Source of the DNA: Lepisosteus oculatus
Taxonomy: Eukaryota > Chordata > Actinopteri > Semionotiformes > Lepisosteidae
NCBI RefSeq assembly: GCF_040954835.1
Contig: NC_090712.1
Span: forward strand, 4,783,284-4,847,283
Direction: 5' to 3'
DNA length: 64,000 nucleotides
Position numbers and translations under genes: made by a program
Part shown: piece by piece, positions 27,501 through 38,392 of the stretch
Layout of the letters: every line of letters starts with the position of its first letter
How positions within the stretch are numbered: position 1 is the first letter of the stretch
Notes under the pieces: model-generated
Databases searched by the model: none
Told to the model about the DNA's origin: nothing
The model's input: the letters and a program-made list of their open reading frames with translations, nothing else

Positions 27501-30500
27501 TTTCGTATTTTTAGAAGCTGTGGGATCCTAGGCCTATATGTGCAAGTTACAGATTAAATAAAATAATGTGAAAACAACCATTTTTTTTTTTAGTTATTGC
27601 AGATTGTTTGCTTATTTTTGTTTAAAACAACTGGTTAATTGCTTCCCTGGTTGAAGGTTGCTGCTCTCATGTAGTCTGATATCTAGAGATGATTATGCTT
27701 TAAACCTCAATTTAAAGCTATTAATTTCATAACAGTGTTATAAATGCAATTTTAGAAATAAGAGAGGGGCTTAGATCATGTTTTCTGGCTTTAATTTAAG
27801 ATGAATTTAAGTTTTCATTTAATCACAGTAATTATCAGTTTCAAATATGAATACAATTTGAAGTGCTAAGAGTAAGTTTCATACACATACTGTAGTTTGA
27901 AATAAGAAACTTAATTCTATGAATTAAGTTAAATCTGTTTTAAACAATGTGTTGCTGTAACATTTTATTTGTAGCAGAAATGTCCAAAGTACAGTAATTA
28001 CATAGTTCATAGTCTTGCAAAGAACGTGCAAGTTTATGCATGAATTACTTAATGAATTTGTCCTGTTTGCAGGAAATGGTACTTTTAAAATGTTCTATAA
28101 ATGATTGGGTTTTCCTCACATACACTGAAACATTATCAAATTGGGCGGAGGGGTGGCTCTGTGGCTCAGGATCTGCGCCTGTGGCTGGAAGGTTGCCGGT
28201 TCGTATCCCGCGGCCGGCAGAGGAATCCTACTCTGTTGGGCCCCTGAGCAAGGCCCTGAACCCCAACTGCTCCAGGGGCACTGACCCTGCGCTCAGCCCC
28301 AGGCTTCTCTCCCCGTGTCTCATGGAGAGCAAGTCAGGGTATGTAACCCCTGAAGAAGCCCTCGCTGGTCTTTCAGAAGAATCACAGGGCTTTCTTGCAG
28401 CCTGCTGAAATCTTTTGTAACCAGCCAATTTCTGCACAGTATGAAAGTTAACCCTATCAGGGCATATAACCTGTTTCCAGTAATTGTGTGAATTAGATGT
28501 TGGCTGAGTCCATGTAGTTCCCTGGTGTGTGTGGTTTGATTTGAGCTCTTTCTTTATGAATGCTGATGGCACAGTGCCCTCCAGTGGTACAGCTTGGCAC
28601 TGCCGATGTCTTAACATTCACAGGCCATGGTCAAGGGGCATAAATGGTTTTTGTTTTCTTTGCCTTAGAATTCCAGTTCTTGGCTGGGAGGCCATGAAGA
28701 CCCCTTGACCGGCTTCACCTGGCGCGGGGGCTGTGAACGAGAAACCACCGGCATTCAGGTCTGGAGCGAAGTCTTTGTGGTGGAAAAGCCCGATGGAAGC
28801 AAGGTGAGTCTGCCCGCAGTGAAGGGTTTACCTGTTCATCCGAAAGATCCTTTTCCGTTGGTCCCACAGTTTTACTCTTTCGTAGAACAGATAAGTGAGC
28901 TCTTAACTGCGCTTCACAGTTTTCACCATTCACTCCAGTCCACAACTGGCTCGCTTGGCTCATTCTCTTGATTTGCCAGTGAATGTGTTTGGAATCCTGT
29001 TAAAACAATGTGCATACTTCCTGTACATACTAGAGGCTGTTCATAATCCGTTTTTACCAGTTAATTTTTCTCTTATTAAATGTTCAGCCTCTCGTGTCCC
29101 TGTAATTATATTTGGCAGTGCAGAGTGTCTGCTGCAGATGTTGTGTATGGTTGGGCACGTGGTAAATGACCTTTATCTCCTTTGTAGGTTGCAGTGCTTT
29201 TAATTGACACTCAGGGGGCCTTTGACAGCCAGTCAACCATCAAAGATTGTGCAACTGTGTTTGCACTGAGCACCATGACCAGCTCAGTACAGGTTTGTGG
29301 TTTTTCATTAACTCTTCAGTATGCGCAGTTTAACTCTCATCTCCCTGTACAGAGGGGTGCAGGTAATTGCATTGTTAAAAAGCAATATTGAACCTTTTAA
29401 TCTTCAGGGAAGTGGTGTTTTAAATGGGTTAAGTGAAGAGCAGGGAGAGGTCTGTGCCTCGGTTTTTATGTTTAAATTTGTCTTTTACAGGTGTACAACT
29501 TGTCCCAGAACATACAGGAAGATGATCTTCAACATCTTCAGGTAGGTATACCCCCCCCTCCCCCCCACTATATTCATTACATATTCATGCAAACACTGTA
29601 AATATAGGATGCAAACTTGATTTAGTTAGACTCCAAGCAAAGTATTGGAGAGCGCTGTGTTAATCACAAGTCACAAATTTGCTAACTACTGTTGTGCTTA
29701 AGGTAGGTTATTGAAACTGGGTAGTGGGAAAACAGGACTCCAGAATCCATCAGGTTTTTGAAATCTCTTCAAAGATCTACAGATCTAGATCTTTTTTAAA
29801 AAAAATCATTTAAGATGAAGCTCATCATTTGTTCTGTTATTTGTCTATAGCTCTTTACGGAATATGGACGCCTTGCTATGGAGGAAATCTACAAGAAACC
29901 CTTTCAGGTATGTTTTTCTCGGATTGCCTTTGGTGATGAACATGTATCTTATTTTTCAGTAACAATCTAGTACAAGAAGAGGTCATGATGAGCCACAGCC
30001 TGTCCTTGCAGACATGGTGCTGAGTTATGGCTGGCTGGGGATGTGGGCCGGTTAACCTGGCTGGCACGCCTTTGGATTGTGGCAGGAACCCCCCCGGTCA
30101 TGTGACAAGCATGCAGACGCCACACAGAAGGTGTGAAGGCCCAGGCTGAAGTCAAAACCATGAGCGGGCGACCATGCTCTGGCACCTTCAGCCCTTAAAT
30201 CATTAGGCTTGCTTACATTCCTCATGCATCATGCACGGTCTCTAAAATACAAATTATTCCTTTAGCAGAAAAAAATTGCCAACATTTTTGATGGTTGTAT
30301 CAAACCTTTTCTTTCAAATAATTCTTCAAAATACACTTTTCAGATTTTTTTTTCTTTGAGCCCAACTTTTATTCCTACCTGGAGAGTCAAATCTTCCCTT
30401 CCTACGAGCTGGGAGAGTTTAGGAGAGTGCATTTTTTTTTGTCAATTTGAAACATGAGCATTGATGCTCCATCTTCATTGTCTCCCCCCAGAAACTTATG

Positions 30501-33500
30501 TTTCTTATTCGAGACTGGAGCTATCCATACGAACATCCTTACGGCCTGGATGGAGGAAAGAAGTTTTTGGAGAAGAGATTGCAGGTGAGTGCAACATCCT
30601 TTTTTTTTTAAAAAAAAAAGTGGTTTGTTGCATAATTTGGGGTGGGCAACTGGAAATGTCTGAGTTTCCTATACATCGGGGAGCACAGTGAAATCGTAGC
30701 TGTTTCAGAAGAGTTGCTGAGAGGCTGAGGCATGGATTGCAGAGTATTTATCAAGGAGCCCTGCTCTCTGTTAGTTGCTTAAGCCCTGCTTCAGCTTTCA
30801 TTAACCTACATAAGGCTACGAGTGAAATGGCCTCCAAGCCAGACTTGCCATTGGTTATTTTGTGGGATAAAAAGAGCATCTTGTGCTGGAGGGTACTGTG
30901 TGTGCAGCAGGCAGTAGGGGTTACCCATCTGTCAAGGCTTCAGAATAGCTCTTCAGAGGGTTTTCAACGTTCGCCTCCTGTCGACAGGTGAAGGAGAACC
31001 AGCATGAGGAGCTCCAGAATGTAAGGAAACACATCCATTCTTGTTTCTCCGACATCGGCTGTTTCTTGCTGCCACACCCTGGTCTAAAAGTTGCCACTAA
31101 TCCCCACTTTGATGGAAGATTAAGAGGTATGGCATTCACATTCACCCCAAAATTCATCAAGCCCTTCGTCTGCTTCCACTCTAAGCGAGAAGGAACTGCT
31201 CTCCAGGACTTCCAGTACGTGAAGATCTTGCCTGGTCTCCACTCTGTTCCATCCGAGTCTTGTCCTTTGCACATCGAGAGCTAATTGAACTCAAAGGAAA
31301 TTACACCTTTAGCCAAGAACCATAGTCTGCAGCGAAAGGCCAGCATTATTTTGGATTTTTCACATTTATGTACAATGCAGGTGCATTTAGTTGGCTTTTC
31401 TCATTTTAAAACGTATTGCCAGTTTTGTCAATTTTTTTTATTCAATAAATTGTGTGTACCTTATCGACTTTCAATGGTGTAAAATGTATTTCCAATAGTG
31501 TTTTCTGCCTTTGGCTTACTCAAAAAATATGGGAAGGATTGTTCTCTTCTGCATGGTATGAACTTACTGGCGGCTCTACTGTGATGTTTAGATATAGATG
31601 GTGATTTCAAGAAGGAGCTGCAGTCTCTTGTGCCATTGCTACTAGCCCCCAAGAATTTGGTAGAAAAAGAAATTGGAGGATCCAAAGTGACCTGCAGAGA
31701 TCTCGTGGAGTATTTTAAAGTAAGTAAATATCATTTTTTGCCTTCATTTTAGCACCACGGATATTGTTCCTTAATGTATTTTTTTTAATCTCTAGGCATA
31801 TATCCGGATATATCAAGGAGAGGAACTCCCTCATCCCAAATCCATGTTGCAGGTAACTGGATTGTCAACTGCTCCTACACTTGTTTTTAATTTTTTTTTT
31901 AATTATACACAAATAATGCTGCAGTGAATTGATAGAATTACTTGCTTGAGATGAAGGTTATTGAGCTGTGCTTTTGTCTCTCTCCCCCACATACTCAACT
32001 ACTTACACTCACTGGAGAAAATCCTAGGAACCTCCTTCATCCAATGTTGGCATATTTGCAGCCTAGTCCCATTCATCCCACTCTGGGATGAGGGTAGCGG
32101 GTGTTTCGGATACTGGTTTTCAGTAGGGTTGACATGGGAATTCTTCAGCCAAGGGAGGTGTTGGAATCGTCTTGTCTTTTCAAGTCAAGCACATATGGTC
32201 TGCTTGCCACTGGGAGAATCTATTTTATTTGACTGGGATTTCCTCATATTTTAGCCAGTGAGTGTATGATGAACACTCTAGGTCCTCCCTTCATTTAATG
32301 GGATCAGTTTTCCCTTTTTCACAGAAAACTGAAAAACCTACTACACTATTTAGGGCATTTGTATCCACACTAAGATGTCTGCATAAAGTAGTGCCAACAT
32401 TGTTAGAAGCTTATCGATCCCAATCCCTGTATCTCATTGTCATATTTATACCCAGTTGTGAACTACTCTTAATCTTTTATTGGTTATTTTACTGCACAGT
32501 AACAACAGACATGAAAGTTTATTATAGGAACAGATTGTGCAATCAAGAATGTTGCGTGAATTTCAGGTGCATTTGTGAAAATGACAGAAGATCATCCTAT
32601 AGTCCGAAAGGATTGTCTGCACTTTGAATAACATTTCACAGTCCCCGTATTTCCCGCAGAAACCCCAGGACGGAACAATTCCATCAAACACCAATCCAGT
32701 CTTGAGGTTTATTCGGGTCTAAATTGTGGACTGTCACTTGTTGAAAATGGACGATTACAGTGTCCTGGTGCGGCAGGTAATGAAGTGCTTTGTGTTCATA
32801 CCCAGGCAACTGCTGAGGCCAACAACCTTGCAGCTGTTGCAGGAGCAAAAGACGGCTACAACAAAAGCATGGAGCAGGTAGGCATGTCCTGGCTTTGCAG
32901 CAGTTCTGAAGATGCTCTTTGCAGCTCTTGATGGACGTGCTTGATTAACGCCGCAATCCGATGAACCTTAAGTGCAGGCACACCGTAAAAAAACAAAACA
33001 ATCGTGTAGCGCCTTGAAAATAAACTGCAATTAAGTGGAGGTTCTAAGGTCAATAATCTCCTTTTCACTAATCCGATAGATGCCTTAATTTAGAGTCTAT
33101 TGCACCTCACACTGGAGTGTTTTAAATCATGTATAACGTTTACCTGACCTTACTTTTGACTGAGGAAAAGGCTTGTCCATTGAATGAGGTTCTGGCTTTA
33201 GCTCAAGAGGAAATAAGCATATAGGAGAAATTCCGGAGTCCTTTACCCCCAAATGACTGCGGTCGATCTGACACCGGTTGGGTCACCTGCTGGAGGGAAT
33301 GGCACGGCTCCTGCGTGTTCCTCGAGGAAGCCGAGCGCTCCGAGGACCGCGCGACTCGCTCTGTCCTGGCCTAGAGTACGACCGCCGCCGCTAACCTGTC
33401 CTGTAACGTGCCCAGGTCTGCGGCGGGGACAAGCCTTACATTTCTCCCAGCGAGCTGGAGCGCAGGCACGAGGGCTTCCGGGAGTCCTGCGTCAGGCAGT

Positions 33501-35534
33501 TCTGCTCCGTGAAGAAGATGGGAGGGGAGGAGTTCTGCCGCCGCTACCAGGACCAGCTCGAGGCGGAAATCGACGAGGCCTATGCAAACTTTGTCAAGCA
33601 CAACGACAGCAAAAACATTTTCTTCGCCGCCCGCACACCAGCCACTCTGTTTGCCGTTATGGTGGCCATGTACATCGTCTCAGGAGTGACTGGTTTTATT
33701 GGGTTGAACCCGGTAGCGACCCTTTGTAACCTCATCATGGGAGTAGCTCTTGTGTCCTTGTGCACCTGGGCGTACGTGAAGTACTCGGGAGAGTTCCGAG
33801 AAGTGGGGATGCTCATCGATCAGCTAGCGGAGACCTTATGGGAGCAGGTGGGTGTCAGCTGTTCTTCCGTTGTCCTTTCTGACTTTGGATTCCCGCTCAA
33901 GATCGAGGCGAGGTAATTGTTTTCGGGAGAAGTGTCCGAGTGGATTGCTTCGGCTGTTATTAAACAGTCACTTGAACTTCTGCAAGATTTTTCGTGAGAA
34001 TGTATGAAAGTGACGTTTGTGAGGAAATGCATCTTAACCCAGGTAGTAGGTTATTCTTATATAGTGTATGAGGTAAGCTGCTGTAAAGACCATTTAAGTT
34101 GAAGCCAATTTACTCGTCTTGCATCTGTCCTGTTGAATTCAGCTTTGCAACCTGCTTTTGCTTCATAAACAATGAACAATGTTTTCCATCTTTGTACACC
34201 AAAATCAGAGTTCACAAATGTTGTAGAAACACTTATATTTGGTTAGAACTGCATCTCCAGTGGTTTTAGTGTAAGAATCATGCAAAGCAAAGTAGTACAT
34301 TAAGATGAATGCCTTGCCCAGTCCACTGGAAGATAAAACTACACCACGCCTAGGCGTACTTTGGAAGGCACGGTTTTCTGCACCTTTTTGCCTTCAGACT
34401 TCAGAAGATCTCCAGAATATTAGGAAACTAGTTGATGTAACTTGACCAGTTTATCTGAGAATTTCTAATCCAGTGTTCCATTTTGACTGATTTTGGTTTA
34501 CAGAATAATTCCCTCTCCCCTTCAACCTTTTTGTGTGCTGCTGGCCTCTTGGGGGGGTTTTGCAGTGCAGTTAACCTCTCGCAAATTAGAGAGAGCTTGA
34601 TCCAAGATCCACACATTTCAGTGATGACATGAATTGCTGCTTGCCTGATTTGTCGGTCTCTTTTGACATTTCCCTGCTTTAAATCCTAACCTTTCTCTTA
34701 TTCTAACCCTGTTCTTGCTTCTTTTCCTTTGCTACACAGAGGACTCCCAGAAAGGTGAGACAGGATGGCACATCCCACCCTTGCTTTTTTCCTTGCTTCA
34801 ACTTTATTTGGTTTTCTTTAACATGTCTGCTGCTAACTTGACCCATTCCCTCTTTTAGGTGTTTTCCAAGCTGTTTGAATTGTTGAGAAGTCGAATGGCA
34901 AGGCGTTCTTTTGTACCTGCCACGCGAAAGAGACTGTCCTCAACCAACAATAACAAGAAGAAAAACTAGCTGTTTTTTAGTTTTTGGCTTTGTTCTCGAG
35001 CTGGGTGTTCGTCTTTTATTTTTATAAAGTACATTGTCAGCGCTGTGGACAGGCCAAGCAGGTCTAGATAAATACTGTGCAGACTACTTGGCTCACACCA
35101 CATGTAGAGTACAGGTTTGCACCTAGATCTTTTGAACTGTTTTTTTTTAAAGAGGTTTGGGGGACAGTTGGTGGGAGTGGGGTGGATGTTCTGGTTATTC
35201 TTGTGTGATCTTCACATCAAACTTCTCATTGCCATCGTTTACTTTTTTTAATTTGAGTAAAAAGGTATCTTTTATAAGTAAATGTTTTATTTTCTTACCG
35301 TTTCTGTTTTTTCTTCATTCATGTCCAGATTTACTTTGTTTTGGTTTTTTTTCCCCTCTGAGTTTAGCCTCGTTTTACCATACTCTTTTCCTGTCGCACA
35401 TTCTCACTTTTCAGGTTTTGAAGCCCCTGAGTGATCATGTTATGGAAGACAACATGAGACAGACTGTGGCCAACCCCATCAAAGCTGCAATAGCAGGGCA
35501 GGTCACCCAGCACGCCAAGTTAAAGGCACACTGA
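15537..35534 (+). CDS. atl2: atlastin-2, ER-fusion GTPase (13 coding exons, 576 aa)
   Basis: Membrane-anchored dynamin-family GTPase that tethers and fuses ER tubules. Coding exons: 15537-15609, 24147-24415, 28669-28803, 29188-29292, 29491-29541, 29851-29907, 30492-30584, 30988-31126, 31592-31719, 31796-31852, 32806-32877, 33416-33847, 35415-35534. All junctions are GT-AG and the phases agree, giving 576 residues (human ATL2 is 583 from memory). The P-loop GAFRKGKS is at residues 94-101, the G3 motif DTQG at 166-169 and the atlastin-type G4 RD at 237-238. The three-helix middle domain follows, then two membrane segments (about 469-489 and 494-514) forming the ER hairpin, and a C-tail ([16 protein letters not shown]..). 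Family assignment to ATL2, not ATL1 or ATL3, rests on [16 protein letters not shown] and the C-tail. The short, divergent N-terminus ([11 protein letters not shown]) is the usual variable part. An alternative C-terminus lies at 34740-34969. Confidence 0.95.
15610..24146 (+). other. atl2: atl2 intron 1 (8.5 kb)
   Basis: It begins with the CpG island. It contains short GC-rich patches at about 17.75-18.35 kb and 22.8-23.0 kb, a degenerate dispersed repeat (18405-18680) and a (GT)n(AT)n tract at about 17611-17630. Open frames in the GC-rich patches (for example 17605-17988 minus) do not resemble a protein I know. No exon is evident. First introns of this kind often hold regulatory elements, but none is identifiable here. 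Confidence 0.6.
18405..18680 (+). repeat. degenerate copy of a dispersed fish repeat
   Basis: The order of words AAGAACAGG.., GAGGAGGCCATTTGGCC, AGCAGCCGATTGATCTGATCC, GAATGCTCTTTCGGC, and GGTTAAGTTCCTTCAGCCTGTC, then CACTATAGGA, matches a common interspersed repeat of fish genomes that I recognise from memory (GAGGAGGCCATTCGGCCC ... CTTAGCCTGTCAGTATAGGA). It is divergent and non-coding. Its class (LINE 3' end or SINE) is uncertain. Confidence 0.5.
24481..24963 (+). mobile_element. complete-looking dispersed repeat with (TAA)n start
   Basis: It starts with a short (TAA)n run, then TATATAGTGCTTTTCTGGAC, CAAAGCGCTTTACAGGTAATG, a CACCTGGATGATG module, a GCCAGGACACCGGGGTTAC module and a tail ending CTTCCAGCAGCAACCT. 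Degenerate relatives of different parts occur at 14414-14560, 45058-45400 and 59628-59760. I recall this family as abundant in several fish and in coelacanth. It is non-coding and lies only 65 bp after the splice donor of atl2 exon 2, apparently without harming that donor. Confidence 0.65.
28146..28345 (+). mobile_element. tRNA-derived SINE, copy 2
   Basis: The head carries GGTGGCTCTGTGGCTCAGG (A-box region) and the B box GGTTCGTATCC. The body has GAGCAAGGCCCTGAACCCC and AACTGCTCCAGGGGC, and the copy ends near TCTCATGGAGAGCAAGTC. It is the same family as 5690-5873, on the opposite strand. It sits in atl2 intron 2 about 320 bp before exon 3. Confidence 0.75.
31986..32600 (+). other. atl2: middle of atl2 intron 10, containing a MITE
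   Basis: Intron 10 (31853-32805) is one of the few introns here with a clear insertion (32004-32266). The rest is AT-rich sequence without a recognisable coding exon. Confidence 0.5.
32004..32266. mobile_element. TA-flanked MITE with terminal inverted repeats
   Basis: The left end TACACTCACTGG (32004-32015) and right end CCAGTGAGTGTA (32255-32266) are perfect inverted repeats. The similarity continues inward for about 15 more bases with roughly five mismatches. If the outer TA is the target-site duplication, the element itself is 32006-32264, about 259 bp. This is the structure of a non-autonomous DNA transposon, plausibly of the Tc1/mariner group. No transposase is encoded. Confidence 0.65.
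34740..34754 (+). CDS. atl2: atl2 15-nt alternative microexon (RTPRK)
   Basis: AGGACTCCCAGAAAG is preceded by a pyrimidine-rich tract ending ctacacag and followed by a good donor (gtgagaca). It is in phase 0 and would add RTPRK after the WEQ that ends exon 12, just before the alternative last exon at 34859. Short basic in-frame microexons like this are typically regulated in neurons; that regulation is inference. Confidence 0.65.
34859..34969 (+). CDS. atl2: atl2 alternative last coding exon (basic tail ending KKKN)
   Basis: After the acceptor ccctcttttag the phase-0 frame reads [16 protein letters not shown], then a basic stretch with [10 protein letters not shown] and KKKN, and stops at 34967-34969 (36 residues). 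From memory it resembles the known human ATL2 isoform 2 C-terminus, which also starts VFSKLFE. Used with the microexon it gives 578 residues; without it, 573. Lysines at positions -3 and -4 fit the KKXX COPI retrieval signal. It is mutually exclusive with the canonical tail at 35415. I see no AATAAA between it and 35415, so its mRNA may run on to the distal poly(A) site. Confidence 0.75.
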   Translation: MFSKLFELLRSRMARRSFVPATRKRLSSTNNNKKKN

Positions 35535-37040
35535 GAGGCCCGATCGCAGGCGCCTTTAATCCGACTCTGTTGTAACTCGAATGCTCGTCGTAGACTGAGG
35601 ACTGTTTGAACCAAAGTTTGCTCTCTAATGTAGAATTAAGAGCTGAGCCGGCTTCACCGAATGCTGCCACCAATTCTGAAGATGCCCATCTGGCGAACTG
35701 TTGCAGTCTTTCTTTTGGTTCAAAGTGGGGGAAAGATGTTCTTGCTAAATGTGACAAGGTTGATGCGTCGCCCACTTTTTGATTAGATTGGGAATTGAGA
35801 TTTGTCCCCATGACAGTGGGACAGTGAGCGCTGGTTTAGAATTTTTTATCTCTATTGTACGCAGAATTTTATAAGTGGATTGCACTGGTTTGGTTTAAAG
35901 GGTATTTCAGGGAAAGGCAGCTTTGCAGCTGCTTTGTTTAACTCAAGCAAACCTTTGTCCTAGTGACTTTTTGTGAGCCTGTCTGGACTAAATTTAAAGA
36001 TCCTCAGTGGAAACAGATTTGCGAAGCCTCGAGCCACTACATTTTTAATAACAATTTTAGTGTGTACCAGTATTAAACATTGCATGATATCAGATCTACA
36101 CGGCACGCACAACATCAAGGTAAAGTTACTGTAATTAGAGGAAATTAATTCACAACTGTACATTGCCTTGCCTTCATAGCTGCAGACTGGCCCTAAAAGG
36201 ATTTATCAAAGAAAAGCTGTACTAAAGGTGACTTTTCTTTTTTTTTCTGTAACATAGCACTAATGTAAATTGATTATGCCAATGTTTGTGACAATTCCAT
36301 CCAAAATACATTGCCTACAAGCTCATGTCTGTACAGTTTAGATTTTTTATCAGATCTCAGAGATAGGGCATGTATATGAACTATAAATATATAAATACCA
36401 GTTTTCTATAAAGGTTTTTGTAGTTTATTGAAAAAAGATTCTGTAGTAGGCTAAAGTGCAGTTAATGTAAAGGAATGTTTTGTGGTTGGTGTAAATGTGA
36501 GAATGCTTTTTTAAACCAATGTGAAATATCTTGCCTTGGGCACTGTAATTCCACCCCTCCTGGCAAAGCAAATTGGAATGCTAGTGGAACTTGATTTCTT
36601 TATTTTTGTTGCTTTTTAAAGTTATTTCTTGTAATTTATTTTCAGTACATAAAATCAAACTATAGTAATTCATGCAGATTAAATTGGGGAAGCAAGGGAG
36701 ATCAGGTCCTATTGGGTTAGTTGTGAAATGTTGTCTTGCTTTTAAAAAAAACCTTGATTTTTATTTTGAGGTTAAATAACTTCAAAGAGGGAGTAAGGGG
36801 TGTTTTCTTGATGGAGCTTCTGGATGGTGCTTCCTGCTTGTCCCTTTTCAGTGTCATTTGATTTCTGGACAATGTCTTCTAATAAATAAGCCTTGAACAA
36901 TGTTATTTGTCCTTAAAATAGATTTTACAAGGTTCACTAGAAAAGAAAAAAGCACTTTCTTTCCCAGGGGGAAATGCTTCCTATGTGGTGATCTGCTGTT
37001 TAGTGTTTTCCCTTTTCAATAAAAGAATTCTATATTGGCC
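35535..37040 (+). other. atl2: atl2 3' UTR
   Basis: AT-rich sequence after the canonical stop with no open frame of note. It contains two poly(A) signals, at 36881-36886 and 37018-37023, the second followed by a T/G-rich stretch. The length is inferred. Confidence 0.6.
37018..37023 (+). terminator. atl2: atl2 polyadenylation signal (AATAAA)
   Basis: Canonical AATAAA about 1.48 kb after the canonical stop, with a GT-rich stretch shortly after. Another AATAAA at 36881-36886 could serve as an upstream alternative. Confidence 0.5.
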
Positions 37041-38130
37041 TTGTTCTTCCTTCAAGTGCAACTGATGGTTTTTAATCAACTTTAGAAAACAAATTGTCTA
37101 AGGATTAGCTTTAGTGAACTGGTCACTTCTGAAAGAAGGATGTCATGAAAGTGAGATTTACAAAAGTGTGTTACTCTAGTTTACTTACCTATGGCTAATC
37201 ACCCAGGTTTTAATACCAGACTTTATTCTGCACTCCATTTCAATGATTGTGCTAAATAGTAATTTTTCCCAGTCAATTATGGTGGTAGGATTTTATTAAA
37301 TGTATCTGATTCAACTCTAAAATGGGTCTTTTTTTCCCCCCTCGCCTTAAATCTCTTACCTTTATCTTGAGAAAAGCCTAGAAAGCTTAATTTGTTTTAA
37401 TGTAAGTGTCTGTTGCCACTGTCTCACCCCTATTTGTTAGTTTTGCAGCAGGTGGAGGGGGGACTTCAGAGTTATAGTGTGGCTTGGCAAGAGGTATAAA
37501 TGAGCAGTCCAAGGCAAACATTTAGTACCAATATTGTATGGCAATTTCCCTGCAACCCTAACCATGGTTGCCTAGAGTTATTGATCTAACTGCAGTAAGA
37601 TAGATGCAGTCATGGGGAACTGATTTTAATCATTCTTATGCCTCAAACTGTCACAACAATATAATTGTGCACAATGAGTGTCTTGGACTTCATTTAGAAT
37701 TAAATGCACCACCTATTCGATATTAAAGATAAACCATGGGTCAAAACCACAGCAGGAGCATTTTTCAAAATGAAATAGTACCTGAGAGCACTGCATATGA
37801 AAACTACAAAGACATGACAAAATAACAGGCATATAATGCAATGGACCATGCCCACTGCCTCTGGCACACCATAGTTGAGAGACACATCCACAGTTATAGA
37901 ATTTAAGCACAACTACATGATAAAGAGATGCAGTTACTTCAATGGTCAAGTTCAAACAAAGCTGCTGCCACTTCTGTTTGCCAAATTCACATTCCTTAAT
38001 CCTTTAGGCTTTGTGAAGGCTACAAATACAAAGCCATGATTTGTTTTTATCACAAGAAGTTCACAAAAGGTTCAAATGAATTTCAACAGCCCATAGCTGT
38101 ATCATTTTAATAAAGTCCAAAAAAAGATGC
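37041..38130. other. convergent intergenic spacer between atl2 and eif4a3
   Basis: About 1.1 kb of AT-rich sequence separates the presumed ends of two genes that face each other. I see no coding or structural RNA signal in it. Confidence 0.5.
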
Positions 38131-38154
38131 AAAAATTAAGCACTGGGCAGTCCT

Positions 38155-38392
38155 TTTATTACAGAGCAAGATAAAATGGATCACAGTGAATCATTAATCA
38201 AATACTTTATTTACAAGTCTAATATAAGCAGTGACATATTACAATATCCACTATTGTAAAAGATGCAAAAGATTCTTACCAATAAAACTTAAAAAAAAAA
38301 ACAAAAGCAGGGTCTGAAACTCAAGGTTTTAATATAAAAAGTCCCGAACAAAGATATACTGGAATTCCAGGCCTCAATATCTTCCAGCTTCT
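38155..38392 (-). terminator. eif4a3: eif4a3 3' UTR and polyadenylation signals
   Basis: On the minus strand AATAAA occurs at 38211-38206 and 38160-38155, about 180 and 230 nt after the stop codon. Either would give a short 3' UTR. Confidence 0.55.

Larger units (their letters stand above)
24416..28668 (+). other. atl2: atl2 intron 2
   Basis: It holds the repeat at 24481-24963, a CpG-richer patch at about 26.65-26.8 kb, a 34-bp repeated word at 27295-27328 and a SINE at 28146-28345. I see no further exon. Confidence 0.6.
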
